The notes under the pieces were generated by a model that was not told the DNA's origin, searched no databases, and worked only from the letters and a program-made list of their open reading frames with translations. Both the position numbers and the translations under genes were made by a program. Of a stretch of 38,289 nucleotides of DNA, positions 7,812 through 16,518 are shown in pieces. Source of the DNA: CAZMLC01 sp964567125 (lineage in GTDB: Bacteria; Verrucomicrobiota; Kiritimatiellia; RFP12; UBA1067); the NCBI GenBank assembly GCA_964567125.1, contig CAZMLC010000018.1, positions 1-38,289 of the forward strand. Reading direction: 5' to 3'. Every line of letters starts with the position of its first letter. The first letter of the stretch is position 1.

Positions 7812-8945
7812 TTAACAACAAGATTCGCGTTTGAAGCGCATCACCGTATCGACGCGCCATTGTAGCCATAAGGCAAAGATTTCACGATCAACATCGTTGA
7901 GGCTCTGGATCGCCTTGAGATAATTTTCCTTGGGAAGCGCCTCGACGATGCAGGCGACTTCGCTGGGAATCAAGACCGACTCGCGCGTGGCCAGCGCATC
8001 CTGGATGCTTTTCAGCAGGGAGGGCCATTGCTCGAGAAATTCACTGTTCTTTTCCGGGTTGGTGCTTTCCGCAATCTTGGTGGCCAAATCTTCGAGACGC
8101 GTTACGCGCTCTTTAAACATTTCCGAGAGGCGCTGCAGCGCGCCGCAATAACAGGCTTGCTGAAAGCGATCGTCCTGCATGAAAAACTGGCGCACACCGC
8201 GATACCACGTATCGAGCGCAAGCAGGTTCCCGATGTAGGTCAGGTTGTTCTTGATGACCGTCGTCATATCAGGGAAGTGGCGCACATCATAAGGCTTGCT
8301 GGTGCGTTCCAGGCGTGCGGCCTGTCCCACCATGCGGTTGGGATCGAGAACGTCCTCGCGCCAGACTTGGCCTGCGGGAATGATGGTGCCATAAGCTAGA
8401 CGCCGCGGTCCGACAAGGCCGCCTTGACCGCCGAGAAAGATAGGGTCGTTACAGAGCAGAACGCCGTGCGGGACATCGCCGATCAGCGAGGGCGTGGCCT
8501 TGTCCTGACGCGGTGTGAAGTTGAAGTGGATGTAGGAGGAGCCGATTTCCGAGTGATTTTTACGGCCGGTTCCTCCGGCCATCAAGGCGTCGCAGAAATT
8601 GACGAGGCTGCCGGAGGTGACCCACGGCATAAACACGGTCTGTTTGACGCCCACGGTGTGCGCGATGGATGCGCCTTCCTCAAAAAGACAGCCGGGGCGC
8701 ACATGCGCGCCGTTCCCCGCGCTGAAGCCATCGAGGAAGGTCGCGTTCTCAAAATAACCGCCGCTGAGTTGAACGTTCTTTCCCAGCTGGCAGTTGATCA
8801 CAGTCGCGGGGCCCTCCGCGCCAATGATGCAGCCCGGACCGATGGAGAGGTCTGCACCGCTGAGACGGCATCCTGGAAAAATCTGAGCATCCGCTGCGAT
8901 AGCATCGGGATTCACATCAGGTGCAAGTTCATACGTAGTTTCCAT
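7812..8945 (-). CDS. Left-handed beta-helix (GlmU C-domain-like) protein
   Basis: This 377-residue protein has hexapeptide-type repeats from about residue 20 to 220 (for example LSIGPGCIIGAEGPATVINCQLGKNV, then AHTVGVKQTVFMPWVTSGSLVNFCDAL, NHSEIGSSYIHFNFTP and SLIGDVPHGVLL), followed by an all-helical C-terminal third. These are features of GlmU-type acyltransferase/uridyltransferase relatives, yet the uridyltransferase domain with its GxGTRM loop is absent. The protein may acetylate glucosamine-1-phosphate or act as a regulator; its position directly after glmS and glmM supports amino-sugar metabolism. I start at the ATG at 8945, preceded by GAGGAG; an in-frame start at 8999 would add an atypical Cys-rich leader. 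Confidence 0.72.
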   Translation of the reverse strand: METTYELAPDVNPDAIAADAQIFPGCRLSGADLSIGPGCIIGAEGPATVINCQLGKNVQLSGGYFENATFLDGFSAGNGAHVRPGCLFEEGASIAHTVGVKQTVFMPWVTSGSLVNFCDALMAGGTGRKNHSEIGSSYIHFNFTPRQDKATPSLIGDVPHGVLLCNDPIFLGGQGGLVGPRRLAYGTIIPAGQVWREDVLDPNRMVGQAARLERTSKPYDVRHFPDMTTVIKNNLTYIGNLLALDTWYRGVRQFFMQDDRFQQACYCGALQRLSEMFKERVTRLEDLATKIAESTNPEKNSEFLEQWPSLLKSIQDALATRESVLIPSEVACIVEALPKENYLKAIQSLNDVDREIFALWLQWRVDTVMRFKRESCC

Positions 8946-9055
8946 GGCGATTTTCTCCTCGTACACGTGAAAACAAAATAGACATTTTCCATGGCACATG
9001 CGACAGAGGTGCCACGACGTATTTTGCGATTCCGCGCATCAGCGTTATCGTGTGA

Positions 9056-10411
9056 TTAGGCGAGGCCGAGGCCTTCCTTGACGGCATGCGTAAGGGCGCT
9101 GATCCACGTGTCAACCTGATCCGCCTGTTTGGCTTCAACGAGCAGGCGGATCTTGGGCTCGGTTCCCGAGTAACGCACGATAACGCGCCCCTTATCGCCG
9201 AGATCGGCTTCGCAGGCGTGAATCGCGGTCTTGAGCACTTCGACGCTCTCAATCGGTTTCTTCTCCTTGATCTTGAGGCTGACCAGTTTTTGCGGATATT
9301 CTTCCATGCAGTTGACGAATTCAGCCAGCGTCAGCTTCTGCTCCTTCAATTCGCGCAACACCTGCAGCGCGCTGATGATGCCATCGCCCGTGGTTGCATA
9401 GTCGTGGAAAATCAAATGCCCTGATTTCTCGCCGCCGAGGCAGTGACCCTGTTTGCGCATCGCATCGATGACGTAGCGATCACCCACATCGGTGATCTCC
9501 ACGTTGATGTTATGTTTGCGCATCGCATCGATCAGGCCGAGGTTGCTCATGCTCGTTACGACAAGGGTATTGTTCTTCAGCAGATTGCGTTTCTTGTAGG
9601 CAATGGCCATGGCGGCCAGAATACGATCACCGTCCACGATGGCGCCATTAGCGTCAGCGAAGATGACGCGATCGGCATCGCCGTCGAGCGCAACGCCGAT
9701 ATCCGCACCCGTGGACTTCACCATGTTGGCGATGTTCTCCGGATGCATGGCACCGCAGTTCTCGTTGATGTTCAGGCCATCCGGCGAGACGCCCATTTTC
9801 ACGACTTCGGCGCCCAGTTCGCGGAAGATCCACGGCGCCATGTTGTAGGCGGCGCCGTTTGCGGCATCGAGCACAACTTTGAATCCGCTGAGTTTCTTGT
9901 TGTTGATCGTGCTCTTGGCAAATTCAATGTAACGCCCGCGGGCATCTTCGAGACGGTAGGCACGGCCAAGCTGATCGCTGCGGATGTTGTCGGTATTCAG
10001 ATCATCCGAGAGAATCAAGCGGGTTAATTCCTCCTCCTCTTCATCAGCGAGTTTGTAGCCGGCGGCGCTGAAAATCTTAATGCCGTTGTCGTCGAACGGA
10101 TTGTGCGAGGCGGTCAGCATGATGCCGCCATCCGCTGCGAGGGACTTGGTCAAATGCGCCACAGCGGGCGTCGGGACCGGACCGACGAGATAGACATCGC
10201 ATCCTGACGAGACGAGACCGCTGGTCAGCGCGGTCTCGAGCATGTACCCCGAGAGGCGCGTGTCTTTGCCGATCACGATGCGCGTGCTGTCGTTGCCGTG
10301 CGCCTTCAACTGCTTGCCGAGCGCCTTGCCCAGTTTCAACGCGATTTCTGCGCTGACGGGATGACGGTTGGCTTGTCCACGGATCCCATCGGTTCCAAAT
10401 AATTTTGCCAT
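9056..10411 (-). CDS. glmM: Phosphoglucosamine mutase
   Basis: This 451-residue enzyme converts glucosamine-6-phosphate to glucosamine-1-phosphate for peptidoglycan and LPS precursor synthesis. The start MAKLFGTDGIRG is diagnostic. The active phosphoserine loop is TASHNPFDDNG near residue 100. The metal-binding loop is ALDGDADR, the sugar loop GGEKSGH and the phosphate-binding loop RYSGTEPKIR near the end. AAAGGAG lies upstream of the ATG at 10411; a GTG two codons earlier is less likely. It begins ten bases after the glmS stop, so the two are co-transcribed. Confidence 0.96.
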   Translation of the reverse strand: MAKLFGTDGIRGQANRHPVSAEIALKLGKALGKQLKAHGNDSTRIVIGKDTRLSGYMLETALTSGLVSSGCDVYLVGPVPTPAVAHLTKSLAADGGIMLTASHNPFDDNGIKIFSAAGYKLADEEEEELTRLILSDDLNTDNIRSDQLGRAYRLEDARGRYIEFAKSTINNKKLSGFKVVLDAANGAAYNMAPWIFRELGAEVVKMGVSPDGLNINENCGAMHPENIANMVKSTGADIGVALDGDADRVIFADANGAIVDGDRILAAMAIAYKKRNLLKNNTLVVTSMSNLGLIDAMRKHNINVEITDVGDRYVIDAMRKQGHCLGGEKSGHLIFHDYATTGDGIISALQVLRELKEQKLTLAEFVNCMEEYPQKLVSLKIKEKKPIESVEVLKTAIHACEADLGDKGRVIVRYSGTEPKIRLLVEAKQADQVDTWISALTHAVKEGLGLA

Positions 10412-10421
10412 AAACACTCCT

Positions 10422-12266
10422 TTATTCCACGGTTACGCTCTTGGCGAGGTTGCGCGGCTGATCGATTTCGCAACCGCGTTCTTTCGCGATATGATAAGCC
10501 AGCAACTGCAAGGCTACCGCCGTGATCACAGGGGCGGTATACTCGTGCGTCCGCGGAATCACAATCACGTCGTTCACGGCGTGCGCGGATTCGGTGTCGC
10601 CCTCAGTGATGATGCCGATGACGGGTGCGCCGCGTGCGCGACACTCCTGCACATTGCCCATGGTCTTCTCTTTGCCTGGGATATCGTTGAGCAGCGCGAT
10701 CACGGGGAAGGTCTCATCGAGCAGGGCAATCGGGCCATGCTTCAACTCAGCCGCCTGATAGCCTTCGGCGTGGATGTAGCTGATTTCCTTCAGCTTGAGC
10801 GCGCCTTCCAGCGCAGTCGGATAGAGAATGCCGCGTCCGATGAAGAAGGCGTTGTTGGCGTGCGCATATTTCTTGGCAATCGCGGCAATGGCCTCGTTCT
10901 GCTTAAAGACCTGTTCAACCATGGCGGGGATTCGATTGATCTCTTCGCAGAGTTTGACGCCCTCATCGCGCGATAGGCGGCGGCAGCGTCCGAGCTTAAG
11001 CGCCATCATCAGCAGGACCGTGACTTGCGCGGTAAAGGCTTTGGTCGAGGCGACGCCAATTTCGGGGCCCGCGTGCAGGTAGACGCCGCGTCCGGTTTCG
11101 CGCGCAATCGTTGAACCGACCACGTTGCAGAGACCGGCCACGAGCGCACCTTTCTGAATACTTTCGCGCACTGCGGCCAGCGTATCCGCGGTTTCGCCCG
11201 ACTGGCTGACGGCGATGACCAATTCATTGGGTCCGAGGATCGGGTTGCAATAGCGGAACTCCGCAGCCTGTTCGGGCGAGGTCGGCAGATCCGCCAGACT
11301 TTCAAAAAGATATTTGCCGACCATGCCGGCATGGAGCGAGGTGCCGCAGGCCACGATGACGACGCGCTGAATCGAGGTCAATTCGCGCGGCGTCAGGTTC
11401 AATCCCGAAAGAATCGCGGTGCCCAGCATGGGATCAAGGCGTCCGCGGATCGAATTCTGCAACGCGGAGGGTTGTTCGAAGATCTCCTTCAGCATGAAGT
11501 GATCGTATCCGCCTTTTTCGGCGGCACCGATCTCCCATTCAATCGTGGCGACGGAGCGATGCACGCTGGTCTTATCGAGCGTGAAGATCTGCGCGCCGGC
11601 TGCGGTGACGCGCGCGATATCGCCATCTTGCAGGTAGAGCACGTGGCGCGTATAGGAGACGATCGCTGCGGCGTCGCTGGCAATGATGGTTTCATCTTCG
11701 CCCACGCCGATCAGGAGCGGACTCCCTTTGCGCGCCACAATGATTTCATTGGGCTTATCGACGCAGATCACGGCGATGCCATAGGTGCCTTCGATTTTTT
11801 TCAGCGCTTCCGCGGTGGCCGCAAAGAGATCATCCTGATAGAAGAGCCCGATCAGATGGGCTAGCACTTCGGTATCGGTTTGCGACGCGAAGACGCAGCC
11901 ATGCGCTTCGAGCTGTTTGCGCAGGGAGGCATAATTCTCAATGATGCCGTTGTGAATCAGCGCGAGCTTGCCGTCGAGTGCGATATGCGGATGCGCATTG
12001 GCAACCGTGGGCGCACCGTGCGTGGCCCAGCGCGTGTGGGCGATGCCGATATGCGCGGCGGCCCGCTCTTCAGCGGGGACCTCGTTTTTCAACTTCTGGT
12101 CGAGCCGCGCGACTTTGCCGATTTCCTTGATCACCCGCATCTCGTGCTGAGGGGTGATGAATGCAACGCCCGCTGAGTCGTACCCGCGATACTCCATGCG
12201 GCGCAGGCCGTTGATGAGAATATCTTCTACTGAACACTTGCCAACATAGCCGATAATTCCGCACAT
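10422..12266 (-). CDS. glmS: Glutamine-fructose-6-phosphate aminotransferase
   Basis: This 614-residue isomerizing amidotransferase makes glucosamine-6-phosphate from fructose-6-phosphate and glutamine. It starts MCGIIGYVGKCSVEDIL, giving the N-terminal catalytic Cys once Met is removed. The glutaminase domain runs to about residue 240 (HTRWATHGAP, HNGIIENY, SQTDTEV). The two SIS isomerase domains follow (CGTSLHAG, VSQSGETADT, GRGILYPTALEGALKLKE, AEGYQAAELKHGPIALL) and the end is PRNLAKSVTVE, as in the family. The first gene of the glmS-glmM run. No glmS ribozyme is evident upstream; a longer in-frame start at 12308 would ruin the Ntn Cys and is rejected. Confidence 0.97.
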   Translation of the reverse strand: MCGIIGYVGKCSVEDILINGLRRMEYRGYDSAGVAFITPQHEMRVIKEIGKVARLDQKLKNEVPAEERAAAHIGIAHTRWATHGAPTVANAHPHIALDGKLALIHNGIIENYASLRKQLEAHGCVFASQTDTEVLAHLIGLFYQDDLFAATAEALKKIEGTYGIAVICVDKPNEIIVARKGSPLLIGVGEDETIIASDAAAIVSYTRHVLYLQDGDIARVTAAGAQIFTLDKTSVHRSVATIEWEIGAAEKGGYDHFMLKEIFEQPSALQNSIRGRLDPMLGTAILSGLNLTPRELTSIQRVVIVACGTSLHAGMVGKYLFESLADLPTSPEQAAEFRYCNPILGPNELVIAVSQSGETADTLAAVRESIQKGALVAGLCNVVGSTIARETGRGVYLHAGPEIGVASTKAFTAQVTVLLMMALKLGRCRRLSRDEGVKLCEEINRIPAMVEQVFKQNEAIAAIAKKYAHANNAFFIGRGILYPTALEGALKLKEISYIHAEGYQAAELKHGPIALLDETFPVIALLNDIPGKEKTMGNVQECRARGAPVIGIITEGDTESAHAVNDVIVIPRTHEYTAPVITAVALQLLAYHIAKERGCEIDQPRNLAKSVTVE

Positions 12267-12398
12267 ACGGGATGATCCTTTTCTTTCTTGTATGCGCGCC
12301 ATGCGCATTCAGCAGCTCACACTCACCTTTTCCAAGCGTTATGCTCGTATCCATTGCAGCGCGGCGCGGAGCACTCGCTGTTCTGCAGCGCCTTCGAT

Positions 12399-13670
12399 TT
12401 AATGACGGAAGCTGCGCTGACCGGTGAAGACCATGGTCACATGCGCATCGTTGCAGCAATCGATGACATCCCAGTCGCGGATCGCGCCGCCGGGTTGAAC
12501 AATGGCGGTGATGCCCTCGCGGATGCCGACCTCCGCGCCGTCGCGGAAGGGGAAGAAGGCATCGGAGACCATGCTGCAGCCGGGGAGGCCGCCGCGTTTG
12601 GCTTTGACCTCTTCGTCAATGGCCGCCATGTAGAGCTTGCCCTGGTCGCCGAAGCGCAGCAGCAGATCGTTATAGGGCGTCTGATGCTTTTCCCAGGCGA
12701 TCCAGTCGGCCAACTTGCGATAGGCTTTGTCGCGGGCGATTTCCGCCACACCGACGCGATCCTGTTCGCCCGTGCCGATACCGACCGTCACGCCGTCCTT
12801 CACATACAGCACGGAATTGCTGGTTACGCCCGCTTCAACCAGCCACCCGAAAACGAGATCGTCGTATTCCTGCTGCGTCGGCTTGCGCTGAATGGTGTGT
12901 ACCTTGCCGTCCTTGCTGGTGCTCTCGGCGAGCATGAGCTGCGCGGCGGTACGCGCTTCAGGTACAAACGACCACTGCGCCACGAGGCCGCCATCGATCA
13001 GCGACTTGAAATCGACGACGCGCTGCGCTACGAACCGCGTGAGGCGCGCCATGTTGTTGATGCGCATGACGCGCAGGTTCTTCTTCTGCGCGAAGAGATC
13101 GAGCACGCCGGGTGCGAATTCAGGGGCGACCACAACCTCCGCATAGGCTTCGTTGATCAGCTTAGCGGTTTCCAGATCGACTTCGCGGTTCAGCGCGATG
13201 CAGCCGCCGAAGGCCGCCAGGCGATCAGCCTTATTGGCACGGAAATAGGCTTCGGATAGGGAGGAAGCCTTGGCCACGCCGCAGGGATTGTTGTGCTTGA
13301 CGATGGCAGCGCAGGGTGTGTCGTCGAGATAGCGGAGAATATTCAGGGCATTGTCCGCATCCGTGATATTGGTCTTGCCGGGATGTTTGCCGGACTGGAG
13401 CAATTCCGGTACGGAGGCGAGGTAGTTGTTAGGGCCGAGGGCCGTGACTTCGCCGAGGACCAGGTTGCCGTTGACCAGCTTGTAGAGCGCGGCTTCCTGG
13501 CCGGGGTTCTCGCCGTAACGCAAGCCTTTTTCCTCGCCGCCAATGACCCAGGAGACCTTCTGGTATTGCAGCGTTTGACGCTTTTCGCCATCGATAAACG
13601 AAATTTCCATCTCCGGTGTGAAATGGTCATCCATGATGGTCTTGTATGCTGCCTTTAGATCAATCGCCAT
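12399..13670 (-). CDS. purH: AICAR transformylase lacking the IMP cyclohydrolase domain
   Basis: This 423-residue protein covers only the formyltransferase half of PurH, which converts AICAR plus 10-formyl-THF to FAICAR. The RYGENPGQEAALY block (51-63) and the catalytic KHNNPCGVA (125-133) are followed by AFGGCIALNREVD, the SDAFFPFRDGAEVGIREGITAIVQPGGAIRD region and the terminal TGQRSFRH. The roughly 190-residue MGS-like IMP cyclohydrolase domain is missing; only about 45 residues precede the transformylase core. The usual RYGENPHQ His is Gly here. The ring closure to IMP must come from another gene. GAAGGGTG precedes the ATG at 13670, so it is not a truncated open frame. Confidence 0.93.
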   Translation of the reverse strand: MAIDLKAAYKTIMDDHFTPEMEISFIDGEKRQTLQYQKVSWVIGGEEKGLRYGENPGQEAALYKLVNGNLVLGEVTALGPNNYLASVPELLQSGKHPGKTNITDADNALNILRYLDDTPCAAIVKHNNPCGVAKASSLSEAYFRANKADRLAAFGGCIALNREVDLETAKLINEAYAEVVVAPEFAPGVLDLFAQKKNLRVMRINNMARLTRFVAQRVVDFKSLIDGGLVAQWSFVPEARTAAQLMLAESTSKDGKVHTIQRKPTQQEYDDLVFGWLVEAGVTSNSVLYVKDGVTVGIGTGEQDRVGVAEIARDKAYRKLADWIAWEKHQTPYNDLLLRFGDQGKLYMAAIDEEVKAKRGGLPGCSMVSDAFFPFRDGAEVGIREGITAIVQPGGAIRDWDVIDCCNDAHVTMVFTGQRSFRH

Positions 13671-13704
13671 GATTACACCCTTCTTCGGTTAAAATGATGG
13701 GCGT

Positions 13705-13733
13705 ATTTTAGCGTACTATGCGCGGTTTTGCCA
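13705..13733 (-). promoter_or_regulatory. Likely promoter of purH
   Basis: On the minus strand TGGCAA (13728-13733) and TAAAAT (13705-13710) are 17 bases apart, with the start codon at 13670. Both hexamers are partial matches to the sigma-70 consensus. Confidence 0.4.
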
Positions 13734-13861
13734 CCTTAATTCGCGCGCAAAAGAGGGGGGGGATTCGCCGAATAAGATAAGCGCGTACGCAAGGCGGAAG
13801 AATGAAACAGCTGGCCGGACGTGTACGGGGTATCCTTTTTGCGGGGATGAAAATCCTGCGG

Positions 13862-13890
13862 TTGACGGCCTCGCAAAATAATGTTAGCTT
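13862..13890 (+). promoter_or_regulatory. Likely promoter of the metal permease
   Basis: TTGACG (13862-13867) is followed after 17 bases by TAGCTT (13885-13890). The permease ATG at 13926 has a strong AAAGGAGG site upstream. The -10 is only a moderate match. Confidence 0.4.
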
Positions 13891-13925
13891 AAACTAATTA
13901 AACGCATGCAGCAAAGGAGGTCGCG

Positions 13926-14999
13926 ATGATTCAACTCGGATGGGAAATCGTGCATATCAGCGCCATGATGGCGCCCTATCTGCTCTTCGGCTTTTTGATG
14001 GCGGGGTTGCTTTCGCTGTTTTTTACGCCTGAAACCATCCGCAGGCATCTGGGCAAGCCTACGTTTGGAAGCATTGTCAAGGCCGCGCTTTTCGGCGTCC
14101 CCCTGCCGCTTTGCTCCTGCGGTGTGATTCCGGTTGCAGCCAGTTTGCGCAAGAGCGGTGCGAGCCGCGGGGCCGTAAGCGCATTTCTTATTTCTACGCC
14201 GCAGACCGGGGTCGACAGTTTTTTCGTGACGGGATCGTTTCTGGGCTGGTGGTTTGCGGGAGTGCGGGTGGTTCTGGCCTTTGTGACCGGGCTTGTGGGC
14301 GGGTATCTGATCGATGGACTGCGGGAAAAGGAACCGGCGGTGCGCAACGAGGAGCCGCCATCCTGCTGCGGGCAGGGTGAAAAAGAGGCGGCACGAGGGG
14401 AGTCCGCATGTTGCTGTAAGGGCGAAGCTGTGCCTGCAGCGCATCCGGGGCTTATGCAGCGGCTCGGTGCTGCGGTCTATTACAGCTTTGTGACGCTGTT
14501 TAACGATGTCGCGGGGGCCTTGGCAATTGGACTTATCCTAGCGGGCATGATCAGCTTTTGGGTCCCGGATAATTTCTTTGCGGATCACATCACCGCGGAG
14601 TGGCAGGCCTTTGCGCTGATGCTGGTGATTGGATTTCCGCTCTACATCTGTTCGACAGCCTCTGTAGCTGTGGGGGCGAGTCTGATCCTGAAAGGAATTT
14701 CGCCTGGCGCGGTGCTTGTCTTTCTCGTTGTCGGGCCTGCGGCGAACGGTGCGACATTGAGCGCCATCTGGTCGATTCTTGGCAAGAAAGCGCTGCTGGC
14801 CTATCTCCTCACGATTTCGGCCTTTGCGGTTTTGGCCGGGATGCTGATCAATGCCCTGGGGATCGGCATGCAGACGCAGCGAATCTTTGCGGGCGAGCAT
14901 CATGCCATGGGTTGGTTCGAATGGGGTTCCTGCGCCGTGCTCTATGCGCTGATTGGCCATGTGCTGCTCCGGCGGATGATCGCGGTATTGCGCAGATAG
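13926..14999 (+). CDS. SO_0444-family Cu/Zn efflux permease (ArsP/DUF318-like)
   Basis: This 357-residue membrane protein belongs to the permease family annotated as SO_0444 Cu/Zn efflux, related to ArsP. Two inverted half-repeats of about four helices carry the conserved loops GVPLPLCSCGVIPVA (58-70, Cys63 and Cys65) and YICSTASVAVGASLILKG, with VVGPAANGATL in the last part. The central cytoplasmic loop (about 140-172) is Cys-rich: CC at 147-148 and CCC at 162-164 in a charged stretch, suitable for soft-metal binding. The start at 13926 follows AAAGGAGG. It has its own upstream promoter candidate and no metalloregulator beside it. Confidence 0.88.
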   Translation: MIQLGWEIVHISAMMAPYLLFGFLMAGLLSLFFTPETIRRHLGKPTFGSIVKAALFGVPLPLCSCGVIPVAASLRKSGASRGAVSAFLISTPQTGVDSFFVTGSFLGWWFAGVRVVLAFVTGLVGGYLIDGLREKEPAVRNEEPPSCCGQGEKEAARGESACCCKGEAVPAAHPGLMQRLGAAVYYSFVTLFNDVAGALAIGLILAGMISFWVPDNFFADHITAEWQAFALMLVIGFPLYICSTASVAVGASLILKGISPGAVLVFLVVGPAANGATLSAIWSILGKKALLAYLLTISAFAVLAGMLINALGIGMQTQRIFAGEHHAMGWFEWGSCAVLYALIGHVLLRRMIAVLRR

Positions 15000-15070
15000 A
15001 ACCGCGTTCGTAGTGGGCGTCGGGCAGGGCGGCTCAGGAATAAATCGCGGAGCGGATCATGGTTTCCGAA

Positions 15071-15099
15071 TTGAGTTTGTTAAGAAAATGGGCTACTAT
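15071..15099 (+). promoter_or_regulatory. Likely promoter of the DRTGG/GHKL/PHP operon
   Basis: TTGAGT (15071-15076) and TACTAT (15094-15099) are 17 bases apart. The predicted start near 15106 lies upstream of the ATG at 15136, which supports that ATG over the longer in-frame start at 15013. Confidence 0.5.
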
Positions 15100-15135
15100 A
15101 CGTCCATTTACCGTGTAGGAAGGGGTACTCGTATC

Positions 15136-15471
15136 ATGAATGTTCTGGATGCCATTACGGTTTTAGAGGCGGAAACCATTGTAAAAGGCGAAAACCTGGA
15201 AAAGACGATCAAGTATGTGATAGCCTCGGATCTCATGAGCGATGTCTTATTGGTCGATGAAGAGGACATGCTGCTGTTGACCTCGCTGGCCAGCGATCAG
15301 GTTTTGCGCACGGCGCAGATTGTCGGTGCGGCAGGGGTTATTGTTGTGAATGGCAAGTCATTGCCGTCGTCCATGATGCACGTTGCCCGGGATCTGGGCA
15401 TGACCTTAGCAGTGTCGAAATTCTCAAAATTTGACGCCTGTATTGCTATTCATCAGTACATGACCAAATAA
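15136..15471 (+). CDS. DRTGG-domain protein (first copy)
   Basis: This small 111-residue protein resembles the DRTGG domain, a ligand-binding module also found in HPr kinase-like and phosphotransacetylase-associated proteins. It begins with MNVLDAITVLEAETIVKG and shows the alternating strand-helix pattern of the family: GENLEKTIKYVIASDLMSDVLLV, MLLLTSLASDQVLRTAQIVGAAGVIVVNGK and MTLAVSKFSKFDACIAIHQY. It has no catalytic motif. The start at 15136 is preceded by AGGAAGG and a promoter; an in-frame ATG at 15013 lies upstream of that promoter. A second DRTGG protein is encoded two genes later, so the pair may form a heteromer or sensor pair. Confidence 0.78.
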   Translation: MNVLDAITVLEAETIVKGENLEKTIKYVIASDLMSDVLLVDEEDMLLLTSLASDQVLRTAQIVGAAGVIVVNGKSLPSSMMHVARDLGMTLAVSKFSKFDACIAIHQYMTK

Positions 15472-15519
15472 ACGTCGCGTACTCGGATGCGTGAATGCCG
15501 AGAGAGGACGGGCGAGAAC

Positions 15520-16518
15520 ATGGAAACGGCTGCTGTACCCCAACCACCTCCTACCCCTACGATGCTCCAGAACACACGGGGCCAGACGCTTCCCGTGGAA
15601 GCGCACCACCAGCCGCTTGTCCTGCTTGAGCTGATTCAACGCTTAAAAGTGCGCGATGTGATGACGCGGGAAATCGTAAGTGTGCAGCGTCATGAACCGC
15701 TCTGGGTCGCTCAGGCCGCCATGAAAGACAAGCATATCAGTGGCGTGCCTGTGGTCGAAGAGGGGCGTCTCTTCGGGTTGGTCAGCATCGAAGATATCAT
15801 TCGCGCGGTTGAGGGCGGATACATCGCACAGCCCTGCGGCGACTTTATGACCACCAAGCTGGTCGTTCTGGAAGATGACATGCCGCTTTCGTTCGCGGTC
15901 CAGTATTTTGACCGGTTCCGCTTCGGGCGCTTCCCTGTTTTAAATCGTGATCGCGCATTGGTGGGGATCATCTGCCAGCGCGATATCAATCGCGCGTTGC
16001 TGGTTGAACTGAGCGCGGAGTTTAACCGCATGGAGCAGACGGTGGCGCAGATCAACGGGCATTCGGCGAAAACCGATGCCAGCACCTACATGCTGCGCGA
16101 GTTTCCCGTTGCCAAGTATGATTTTGAAAACGCGGGAAAAGCGGCGAATGTGATCAAAGCGGCCATGATTGAGCGCAAATATCCGCCCAAGATCGTGCGT
16201 CGCGTTGCGGTCGCCGCGTATGAGCTGGAAATCAATTTATGCGTCCATTCCGTGGGCGGAGTCTTGTCGTGGCAGCTCAGCAACGGCCGTTCGGAGGTGA
16301 TCGCCAAGGATAGCGGGCCGGGCATTGAAGATGTGGAATGGGCGTGCCGGGATGGCACGTCGACCGCAAACGAATGGATCCGTTCGCTGGGGTTCGGTGC
16401 CGGCCTTGGCCTGGTGAATGTCAAACGCGTCTCAGACGAATTCGAGATCACGTCGCAGCTCGGTGCTGGAACGTTCGTGCGTTCCGTGGTCAATATTGCA
16501 CTTGAGGAAAATAAATGA
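15520..16518 (+). CDS. CBS-pair and GHKL ATPase (anti-sigma-factor-like) protein
   Basis: This 332-residue protein has two parts. A tandem CBS pair runs from about residue 35 to 155 (VRDVMTREIVSVQRHEP, ISGVPVVEEGRLFGLVSIEDIIRA, FGRFPVLNRDRALVGIICQRDI) and would bind adenine nucleotides. A GHKL ATPase domain of RsbW/SpoIIAB type runs from about 200 to 330: N box AYELEINLCVHS, G1 box KDSGPGIEDVEWA and G2 box GFGAGLGLVNVKRVSD. It therefore looks like a switch protein kinase controlled by nucleotide state. I start at the ATG at 15520; the frame is open from 15487, but that start has no better site. It overlaps the next gene by ATGA. Confidence 0.83.
   Translation: METAAVPQPPPTPTMLQNTRGQTLPVEAHHQPLVLLELIQRLKVRDVMTREIVSVQRHEPLWVAQAAMKDKHISGVPVVEEGRLFGLVSIEDIIRAVEGGYIAQPCGDFMTTKLVVLEDDMPLSFAVQYFDRFRFGRFPVLNRDRALVGIICQRDINRALLVELSAEFNRMEQTVAQINGHSAKTDASTYMLREFPVAKYDFENAGKAANVIKAAMIERKYPPKIVRRVAVAAYELEINLCVHSVGGVLSWQLSNGRSEVIAKDSGPGIEDVEWACRDGTSTANEWIRSLGFGAGLGLVNVKRVSDEFEITSQLGAGTFVRSVVNIALEENK

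Noticed and set aside
12267..12398. glmS ribozyme in the glmS leader
   Set aside because: No ribozyme core could be recognised, and the gap to the next gene is only 132 bases.
13755..13762. Run of eight G before the permease
   Set aside because: Non-coding homopolymer without associated gene; no support for phase variation.
15013..15135. N-terminal extension of the first DRTGG gene
   Set aside because: It lies upstream of a good promoter and of the family's usual start.
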